Source of the DNA: Pinus tabuliformis
Taxonomy: Eukaryota > Streptophyta > Pinopsida > Pinales > Pinaceae
Length of the DNA: 64,000 bases
Assembly (NCBI GenBank): GCA_031772625.1
Contig: CM062818.1
Coordinates: 1,283,016,277-1,283,080,276 of the forward strand
Direction: 5' to 3'
The notes beneath the pieces are model-generated. The model did not search any database, was not told the DNA's origin, and saw only the letters and a program-made list of their open reading frames with translations. The translations under genes and the position numbers were made by a program. Below, piece by piece: positions 56,248 to 64,000 of this stretch (the first letter of the stretch is position 1; the number at the start of each line of letters is the position of its first letter).

Positions 56248-57460
56248 AAGTATCAAGTTGTGTCTCAAAATTTGGATGCTACAATCTTAAAGGGTGCCAA
56301 TGATCATGAAATTTAGGGAATTATTTTAGAGATTCCATATATTATTTTAAAGTTTGTTTGAAGAATAAGGTAGATATGGCAATAACATAAAAGGTTTTGA
56401 AGAGATTGTATTATAATCCATCAAGAAAATTACATGTTTCAACCCATATTGTTGTATTTGTGACCATTCGTAAACTTTACAAATAGATTTTGAAGGCACT
56501 GACAAGTTTGGTCATTTATTCATATGAGGAACGCAAATCAAAAAAGGACCTAAATGTTTCAGTTATTCGTTCTGAACCAATTAACCTTAAAAAATATACC
56601 ATGCATCTTACTAAACTTGTGGATGGAGGTCGTAATTTTGTGGCACTCGAATCTTCTATCTTTCTTGTTCAAACTTTTGCTTTATTTAGGAACCTGGGGA
56701 TAATGCATCTAAGCACTACAATCTTATTGAATCTCTAAGAAGGGTGGCACAAAGTCCAGTATCTCTTGAATCCTCGCAACAATTAATTAAATATGTAAGA
56801 AATGTTTCATCAAATGCAGTTGGTCAAAAAGCATCTATAATTGAGAAAGAGGAGAAAGCTAGGAAATGTAGATATAGGAAGGTTATTCCCAGTCGACTTG
56901 GGGCAAATGAGCATGAAAACAAACACACTAGGCGAGATGGTAGATTAGTTGGTCCTGCTAATTTCCATGAACATGTTGGAATTATTTTTGAAGAATGGGC
57001 TCATATTTATGATCCTATTGGAGTGAATGATATTCATATGTTGTTTACATATCATAGTTACAACAATCTAGGATGTTAAAGGGAGATGATAATACTGATC
57101 ATTTATTCCATGTCTTGATGGAATTGTTTGTCCAATACTGTTTATCCTTTGAAATCTCAATGTTGATTTCTTTTCCATTCCCATCCCAACAAATGACATA
57201 AGGCCTTTCCATTAAATTTTTGATATGTATTTAAAATTTGTGGTTTTGTTAGTTAAGTATTGTGCAATGGACTAACAAATGAGTGAATTCAATATTCGAA
57301 TCAAGGTGCTTACAATGATTGTGTGTGTCATTCAATGGATTGTAGAGGAAGAAAAGTGCATTCCATCCTAGACTGCATTTGCAAGTACTCACTGCATTTG
57401 CAAATGATTTCCATTATTTACAACCTTTGGGAGCAACTTCTTGTAGTTTTTCTTGGCTAG
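56248..57460 (+). pseudogene. NOT1: Captured NOT1 fragment, second F copy
   Basis: A second copy of the NOT1 fragment, uninterrupted by element E. It starts 'KYQVVSQNLDA' (plant NOT1: KYQVVAQKLEA), then 'EIQGIILEI'-like, 'KKYTMHLTKLVDGGRN' (AEYNVHMAKLIDGGRN), 'HVGIIFEEWAHIYD' (REQVSALFAEWYQICE), 'GDDNTDHLFHVLMEL' and 'LTAFANDFHYLQPL' (LTAFANAFHALQPL). Both copies begin and end at the same NOT1 positions, so capture happened once, before the family copied itself. Intron-free over about 400 codons. Broken; old. Confidence 0.93.
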
Positions 57461-58141
57461 AAAAAAAGGAAGAGTTTGAGGATTTGTATGAAGAAGAACC
57501 TGTGATTCATGATTTTTAAAAACCAGTTGTGAGATGGAAATGATGATGAGTTATGGGGAAAACATGATAGTTGTGTGCATCAAGAATTTCCCTTTGAGGG
57601 TGAACTTTTAGTGGTTATAGATCATGGTAAACATGAAGTATATGAGAATGAGGGTTCAAAGACCTAGAACAAGGGCTTCATCAATGAGAAAGAAGATTAA
57701 GATAAAATAAAACAATCCATGATCCAACAACCTATTGTTTAGCAGGGCATTATAGAGACACCTAGGCTTGGCGTCAATGGTGTTAGGCTTGTTTAGTAAT
57801 GAAGACACTTTGAAGATACATATAAAAGTCGATTAGATGGAGCATGGCTGAATTAGACATGATTTATATACATATGATGTTCTGAGCTATGGAGAAAGAC
57901 ATCCATATTCGACATTGATTTAAAATCCTCAATATGAAGATAAAGATTGGAGCACAAACTCAATTGGATCAGTTCTTAGTGAGAAAAAGAGAGGAACATT
58001 TGTTACGAAGTGTTGAAAAATGGAGACAGAGGGACTCACCCTTTTCTATTGATGTAAAAGGGGGAGAGAATGCAGATAGGGTGAGAAGTTATCTGAAGAA
58101 TCATATGTCAAAGTATTGAAATCAATAACAAATGGGGAGAT
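57461..58141 (+). other. Family F second internal region, right end with polypurine tract
   Basis: Degraded sequence related to 53286-54004. It ends with the purine tract AATGGGGAGAT directly before the next LTR at 58142. Confidence 0.6.
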
Positions 58142-58534
58142 TGTTGAAAATGGTTGTTATTGATGTCGAGGGCCATCCAAGTGAAAAGAAAGTTACATTG
58201 TCAAATAAAATATTTCAAGACCTTTCCAACAATATATGGCGTGCCGTTTGGAAATATTCTTTTTGGAATTTTGATGTCCCATTTATATATCCTATAATTG
58301 AATTCGTTTTTACTCCAATAACATAGCTCAAATGGGATCATATTATATATGGTTGGAAATCTTATTTTGAGACTTTTCCAAGGGTATATTGCACCCCCTC
58401 TAACTCCTCACGGCTAAGGAGAAGTGATTTTTTGAATTTTCATTGTACAATCTTCCAAGTTAGCCCAACCAGTGTAAAAGTTGGCCCAACAAGTAGGAAA
58501 GTTGGTTCTTCTTTTGGGGGTCAAATGCACTAAA
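58142..58534 (+). repeat. Family F third LTR copy, left portion
   Basis: Begins TGTTGAAAATGG after the polypurine tract and matches the other F LTRs up to 'GGTCAAATGCACTA', where element G is inserted. Its remainder should lie right of the window. Confidence 0.85.
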
Positions 58535-60490
58535 TGATCCAGGTGGCTCTAGACACACTCAGAGGTCAAAGAGGGCTTATAATAACTCAAAACCCAAAGT
58601 GTTCAGATTTCTCTCGAATGAGGACCAGATCAAATTTCTCTTTTCCTTGATTCCAATGGTGTGAATGACACTCCAATCCAAGTTCGTATGAAGGAGATAT
58701 GGCTGGTCAAAGTTTTGGTCAAAGTGGGCATGCGGGACAGGTTAAATGATCCTACAAATTGACCGAGACCAAGCGCACATAATTCGTCCATTGGGAGGGT
58801 GAATTTGTGGCCTACTTAAATCATCCAGTGGCCCTTATTTTTGACAAATTAAAAAATAAACATGATTGGTTAGGGAAACAAAAAAAATATATTAAAATAC
58901 GGGGGGCAAACTACCATCCCCGCCAACATGGTATTAATATGCCAAAGTTGGTTGGCGGGCCACCAACCCCTCCAACCATTCCAACCAATATATGTCATAT
59001 ATATATTGTTACATATAACAAAGAACTAGTGGGAATAGAACCCACGGCCGGTGTGTCCCCCGACCCCGCCCAATGCGGTGGCCCTACCACTGCAATCCAA
59101 CTTATAAATGCACATTTTATAACAAACCACAACAACCAATATTAAAATATGTAACTGCCGCCCTGGAGTCAACAATCCGCCAACTCCAAAATTAACGCAG
59201 TAGTTTAAAATTATACCACGCGCCGAGGGTTGGCAGCGTTGGAACCCCGACCACCCCGAGCCTAATATAGCTTGCCACCAATGGCCCATGGGGCCGACTT
59301 TGTTATGCCCTCCGAGAAATCAAATATAAGCCTGAACTTGTCATTCAACTGAGGGAGAGAACCGACGGAGGAGCACCGAGTGGATTTGAAGAGCATCGAT
59401 GAAACCATGAATAGTAGAGTGGAACCTTGACATGGATGCTGAGGTGGAACTATGCCAGCACTAATTTCAAGATAGAATCTTTGTAGAGAAAATTCCCTGA
59501 TGCAGAGAGGAATCTAAAAGATTCTTTGGGAGACAAAATTTCACATTGTCAGAATGCTATCAAGTTTATAGTCATTTTTATCATATTTTCGAAGGGAGCG
59601 TGATGGTGAAGTCAGATTCGCCATATGAGCAGCAAAATTGTATGTACCCAGCAACACAAAATCTTTAAAGAATATTGAGGAATATTTAAATTCCCTCGGA
59701 GGCTGAATTTTTCCAGTATCGGAATATAGCCGACTTTATACTCAGTCTTCACATAATTTCACAGGGAGCGTAGTGGTGTGCTCAAAATCTACATATGAGC
59801 AATAGATTTTCCAAGCATTTGCAGAAATAAATCTATGGGGGAATCTAAAAGATTCCCAAGGGTCCAAAAGTTGATGCTTTCTGAATCGGACAAGTCGACA
59901 GTCAATTTTACACCACTCATCACCAGGAATTCAGTGGTGCGGTCCATTTCAGCAGCCAAACTTTTCCTTTTTCGGCCATCTTCGAAAGTGGAGGTATATG
60001 ATACAATTATGTTATGCGTCTTATTGTTTTGATGAGATGATGTCTTATTGTTGAGATCCCTGTGTAACACTATGTTGAGGGATACTTGTTGCCACATTAT
60101 TGTGAGAATGTAGTAGCTTGTCATGTTGAAGGAAGACCCATTTTGAGTGAGAGTTCCTGTAGGGAGAACGTCTCATGGAGAGACAAGCCACTCTTGTTGA
60201 GGGTATATGTCCTTGTTATGACAAAAACTATTCCATGTACATCATCATCATTTGCAACATTCAATGAAGTGACTTCCACACTATCTTGACATCGGGCCTA
60301 GAGACGTAGCCCACACTGGGTGAACTCTGTTATCAAATGTGTCGTGTTCTTGATTTGCTGATCATCATTATGTTTCCTCTTGTTTAAGCATGCACATATG
60401 GTTCTTTTATGCTCTTTTAAATGAAATTCTATAAACACCATAGAAGTAAAAGATCTTGGATAATTCTGGTAACTGAAGAGATCCAGATCA
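58535..60490 (+). repeat. Element G 5' LTR (1956 bp)
   Basis: TGATCC...GATCA ends. It includes a tRNA-like SINE candidate at about 58870-59110 and regularly spaced similar blocks (GGAATCTAAAAGATTC-type, near 59508, 59680 and 59840). Confidence 0.88.
58870..59110 (-). mobile_element. tRNA-derived SINE candidate in the element G LTR
   Basis: On the minus strand, about 59110-59030 looks like a tRNA: 'GCAGTGGTAGGGC' (D-arm/A-box-like, plus 59081-59098 region), then 60-70 bp on a B-box GGTTCTATTCC (plus 59032-59042). AT-rich sequence and a T-rich end follow near 58870-58890, as in plant SINEs with T tails. The same unit is in the other LTR (about 62440-62700, B-box GGTTTGATTCC), so it was present before G inserted here. 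Confidence 0.5.
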
Positions 60491-60494
60491 AGTA

Positions 60495-60506
60495 TGCTAT
60501 CAAAGC
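60495..60506 (+). other. Element G primer-binding site, Met type
   Basis: TGCTATCAAAGC, four bases after the LTR end; two mismatches to the plant Met site TGGTATCAGAGC. Confidence 0.65.
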
Positions 60507-60555
60507 GGTCTTCTCGCTGATGTGAATTGCAAGTGTGAACAATTGAACGTGCAAC

Positions 60556-60965
60556 AATGGAGGATGAAAAAGAAATGTACGAGGCCTTTCTAAGGATGTC
60601 AAAAATGGTGAACATAATGTATGAATATTATGAGAAGAGAATAGAGGAAGAGGAGAAATAAAGAGCAGAGGACTATGCTTCATCTACCCCCTCAAGTGAA
60701 CATTCATCGCCTTCATCGTCTTCTCATCATTCGAATGAGGAGATCAATGAGAGTCTTCAAGTAGAAATGCTGAATTGAAGAGGCTTCTACAAGAAGAGAA
60801 AGAGGATAAGTAGAGATATATCTTCAGTTGCGGGCCACAAAAGAGACCTTGGAAGAGCTGAAGCGCAATGAAGGCTTAGCGAAGCCATCATCACCTGCTC
60901 TAGAATCAACAACTAAGGTAAACAATGTTGATCATTCTTGAGTTTTATGTTCACATGACACAACT
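60556..60965 (+). pseudogene. Element G leader coding remnant
   Basis: A short charged stretch starts at an ATG ('MEDEKEMYEAF'), then Ser/His-rich and Glu-rich sequence up to the G-patch ORF. It is interrupted and looks like the decayed N-terminal part of the same gag-like protein. Confidence 0.45.
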
Positions 60966-60977
60966 TTTATTGGAAAC

Positions 60978-61691
60978 ATGGAGGTACCTATTATAGGAAC
61001 TAACATGAGACTGCTTATCGAGATGGGGTATAAAGGAGGAGGACTTGGTGTTAATGGCCAAGGCATGACTCAACCATTGGAGGTTGTGCAAAGACCTCGA
61101 TTTGTAGGTTTGGGGTACACCGAAGGAGAGAACTCAAAGGTGTCAGAAGATTCTGAGACATTGTTGAAACTATCAAGGAAAGAGAATGATGGGAACACAT
61201 CACCATCATCCCATGACAGTGCACGTTGCAAAGGAAGATTTGAGGCAAGCTCTTATTACCATAATTACACCATAGGCAGCAAAGAAAGGTATGTCAAGTC
61301 TCAGTATTCTAAAGTTAATTTCAATTACAACCATGTTGTTAATGATGAACATAAATCATGGCATAGAAAGACTTGTGGGTTTTGTGGTTTACATAACCAT
61401 GTGATTTTTGAGTGCTGGAAGAGAATGGAAGCAAGAAAGAGGATGAGGCATGAAAGGCCTTCTCCACATCAGGGAAGGAAGCATGTTAAGCAAGTCTGGA
61501 GGAAGAAGACTTATTGTAGTCATTGCAACAGAGGTGGTCATCAAAGAGCCACATGTTGGAGGCTCCATCCAGAGCAACATCTTAAGGACAAAGCGCCCAT
61601 GCATGAACCAATTGAAAAAGTTGTTCGACAAGAAAATCCACCACAGGGAGATGATCCATTCACTTTGATAAGTGAGAGATGGTTTTTCTAG
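60978..61691 (+). CDS. Element G protein with G-patch and two CCHC zinc knuckles (237 aa)
   Basis: An open frame of 237 residues. Residues 7-47 form a G-patch ('MRLLIEMGYKGGGLGVNGQG', then 'GLGY'), a Gly-rich motif that in other proteins binds RNA or activates DEAH helicases. Two CX2CX4HX4C knuckles lie at C133-C136-H141-C146 and C180-C183-H188-C193; the second is followed by 'CWRLHPEQ', a gag-type context. The protein is basic between the knuckles. G-patches are known in betaretroviral proteases and, as I recall, in some plant retroelement polyproteins. Here it is combined with knuckles in an element without pol. The true start may be upstream in broken sequence. Confidence 0.85.
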   Translation: MEVPIIGTNMRLLIEMGYKGGGLGVNGQGMTQPLEVVQRPRFVGLGYTEGENSKVSEDSETLLKLSRKENDGNTSPSSHDSARCKGRFEASSYYHNYTIGSKERYVKSQYSKVNFNYNHVVNDEHKSWHRKTCGFCGLHNHVIFECWKRMEARKRMRHERPSPHQGRKHVKQVWRKKTYCSHCNRGGHQRATCWRLHPEQHLKDKAPMHEPIEKVVRQENPPQGDDPFTLISERWFF

Positions 61692-61703
61692 ATGTGATAG
61701 CAT

Positions 61704-62091
61704 GTCATGACCTCATTTTTGTAAATCATGTGTTGCGACTTAAAATGTAAAAGTGATGATGTGTTTTCCATCACTTGTTGAAGAAACAATGATGTTTTGG
61801 CCTTATATTGATAGTTGGGGTATTGTTTCCATTTTGATGTAAAATTGACCATAGAGTATGTGTTATAAACTCATGGAAAGTATGGGGTGCTTGGGTCATA
61901 ATTGGTCATGTAATTTGCAAAATATTGTCCTACATGTTTGTAGAGGATGAAGGTGTCGATTCATCGCTTATGGCTCTGAAGGAAAACGGTGAAGGAGAAG
62001 GAAGGGTGATCGGTCAGGACACTTATGCTGCAAACAATGTACACAACAGTTGCAGATTATGTTCATGCTTTTGGTGGAACAAAAGCTCCTC
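61704..62091 (+). other. Element G 3' non-coding
   Basis: No credible ORF; AT-rich then mixed sequence leading to the polypurine tract. Confidence 0.5.
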
Positions 62092-62103
62092 AGTGGAGAG
62101 GAA
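62092..62103 (+). other. Element G polypurine tract
   Basis: AGTGGAGAGGAA directly before the second LTR. Confidence 0.75.
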
Positions 62104-64000
62104 TGATCCAGGTGGCTCCATACACACTCAGATGTCAAAGAGGGCTTATAATAGCTCAAAATTCAAAGTGCTCAGATTGCTCTCGAACCCGGACCTGATC
62201 GAAGTGCTCGTTGTCTTGATTCGAATGGTGCGAACAACACTACAATCTGAGTTCCTATGAAGGAGAGAGGGATGTTAAAAGTTTTGGTCAAAGTGGGCAT
62301 GTGGGCCAGGTTTAATGATCCTACAAATTGACCGAGACCTGCCGCATGAAATCCAACCACTAGGCGGGTGAATTTGTGGCCTACTTAAATCGTCTAGTGA
62401 CCCTTATTTTCGAAAAATTCAAAAATAACCATGATTGGTTAGGGAAACAAAAAAATATTAAAATAAGGGTGGTGGGCTGCCACCCCTAACACCCCTGCCA
62501 ACATGGTATTAATATGCCAAAGTTGGTTGGCGGGCCACCAACCCCGCCAACCATTCCAACCAATATATGTCATATATATATATATATTGTTATATATAAC
62601 AAAGAACTGGTGGGAATCAAACCCGCAGCGGATGGGTCCCCCGACCCCACCCAATGCGGCGACCCTACCACTATAATCCAACGTATAAACGCACATGTTA
62701 TAACAAACTACAACAACCAGTATTAAAATATGTAACCATTGCCTTGGAGTTAACAAACCGCCAACTCCAAAATTAACACTGGAGATTAAAATTACACCAT
62801 GTGCCGGGGGTCGGTGGAGTTGGAACCCTAACCACCTCGAGCCTAATATAGCTCGCCACAAGCAGCCCACGGGGATGAATTTGTTATATCCACCGAGAAA
62901 TTAAATATAAACCCGAACTTGTCATCGACTGGGGGAGAGAATCGACGGAGGAGCGTCGAACAGATTTGAAGAGCACCGAGTGGAACCATGAATGGCAGAG
63001 TGGAACCTTGACATAGATGCCAAGGTGGAACTATGCTGACATGGATTTTGAGACAAAATCTTTGCAGAGAATATTCCCTAATGTAGAGAGGAATCTAAAA
63101 GATTCCCTGGGAGGTAAAATTTCACATTGTCAAAATGCTATCAAGTTTATAGTAATTTTTATCATATTTTTGCAGGGAGCACGATGGTGAAGTCAGATTC
63201 GCCATCTGAGCAGCAGAATTGCAAGTGCCCCACAACACAAAATCTTTAGAGAATCTTGAGGAATCTTTAGATTCCCTTGGAGGCTGAATTTTTCCAGTAT
63301 CGGAATGTAGCTGATTTTATACTCATTCTTCACATAATTTTGCAAGGAGCACAGTGATGTGCTCAAAATCTGCATCTGAGCAACAATTTTTTCGAGCATA
63401 TTCAGATAGGAATCTTTGGGGAAATCTAAAAGGTTCCCGAGGGTCCAAAAGTTGATGGTGTTATAATTGGACAAGTTGATAGTCGATTTTACACCACTCA
63501 TTGCCAGGAATTCAATGGTGTGGTCCATTTCAGCAACTGAACTTTGCATTTTTTGGCCATCTTCGAAAGTGGAGGTATATGTTGTAGTTATGTTACACAT
63601 CCTTTTATTTTGCTAAGATGATGTCTTATTGTTGAGATCCTTGTGTAACATTATGTTGAGGGATACTTGTTGGCACATTATTGTGAGAATGTATTAGCTT
63701 GTCATGCTGAAGGAAGACCCATTTTGAGTGAGAGTTCCTGTAGGGAGAACATTTCGTGGAGAGACAAGCCACTCTTGTTGAGGCTATATGTCCTTGTTAT
63801 CACAAATACTATTGCATGTACATCATCATCATTTGCAACATTCAACGAAGAGGCCTCCACACTATCTTGACACCGAGCCTGGAGACGTAGCCCACACTAG
63901 GTGAACTCCGTTATCAAATGTGTCGTGTTATTGATTTGTTGATTGTTATTATGCTTCCTCTTCTTTAAGCATGCACACGTGGTTCTTTTATGCTCTTTTA
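62104..64000 (+). repeat. Element G 3' LTR, cut by the window end
   Basis: Matches 58535-60430 in order, including the SINE candidate at about 62440-62700. Confidence 0.88.

Larger units (their letters stand above)
38266..58534 (+). mobile_element. Family F: old copia-like LTR array (LTR-internal-LTR-internal-LTR) with captured NOT1
   Basis: Three related LTR copies (about 38266-39765, about 54005-55788, and 58142-58534, the last cut by element G) alternate with two related internal regions. The middle LTR ends with the copia signature (CACCCCCCTCTCAATATTTCCAACA) followed by a tRNA-Met-like primer site, so the family is Ty1/copia-like and shares LTR-end sequence with element B. Each internal region holds gag-like remnants and then a fragment of the host gene NOT1. 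The two internals differ by roughly a fifth by eye; all coding parts are broken in many places. Element E is inserted in the first internal region. Confidence 0.85.
58535..64000 (+). mobile_element. Element G: G-patch/zinc-knuckle non-autonomous LTR element, runs past the window end
   Basis: Inserted in the third F LTR. The LTRs start TGATCCAGGTGG at 58535 and 62104; the first ends GATCA at 60490 (1956 bp), so the second should end about 60 bp past the window. The internal region is 1.6 kb and has a Met-type primer site, one ORF with G-patch and two CCHC knuckles, and a polypurine tract (62092-62103). No pol is seen. By eye the LTRs differ by roughly 6-16% in different parts, so it is old. 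The superfamily is uncertain. The target duplication lies outside the window. Confidence 0.88.

Noticed and set aside
59030-59110. A functional tRNA gene
   Set aside because: The tRNA-like part lies in both LTR copies, has diverged arms and a long AT-rich 3' extension; a SINE head is more likely.

Overview
The window looks like intergenic DNA from a land plant with a large, repeat-rich nuclear genome. The supporting evidence is Athila-, Tat/Ogre- and Sirevirus-type LTR retrotransposons, plant-style primer sites (tRNA-Asp, tRNA-Met, tRNA-Arg-like), a plant LINE of the RNase H class, and telo-box motifs. A gymnosperm would fit, but that is inference. I find no convincing intact host gene. Almost everything is transposable element, much of it nested.

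Layout. (1) 1 to about 9.8 kb is the right part of a broken Ty3/gypsy element (element 1): pol, a long spacer with a GC-rich island, a degenerate third-ORF region and a probable LTR core. (2) 10.4-12.5 kb holds the 3' end of a LINE, a small coiled-coil ORF and an (AT)n tract. (3) 12.6-37.4 kb is an Athila-like element (A) stretched by three insertions: a foldback DNA element (D, 18.25-19.34 kb), a compact gypsy derivative (C, 20.06-23.43 kb, minus strand) and a very young Sirevirus-like gag-only element (B, 25.2-32.1 kb, minus strand). A also has a third-ORF region before its 3' LTR. (4) 37.4-38.27 kb holds a short tandem array and a hairpin MITE-like repeat. (5) 38.27-58.53 kb is an old array of a copia-like family F (LTR-internal-LTR-internal-LTR). 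Both internal regions carry a captured fragment of the host NOT1 gene, the CCR4-NOT scaffold. Inserted into the first one is element E (40.77-52.05 kb), with 4.4-kb LTRs that each contain an ORF region. (6) 58.54 kb to the window end is element G, inserted in the third F LTR. It has 1.96-kb LTRs, each holding a tRNA-like SINE candidate, and one ORF joining a G-patch to two CCHC knuckles.

The most unusual points are the NOT1 capture in F, E's giant coding LTRs and the kinship of their ORF with the post-pol ORF of A (and probably of element 1), the G-patch/zinc-knuckle element G, and the foldback element D with tandem-repeat arms and an 11-bp target duplication. B, C, E, F and G show gag-type or structural ORFs but no reverse transcriptase, so they probably depended on other elements for mobility. 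Divergences quoted are by-eye counts on parts of the sequence, not alignments.
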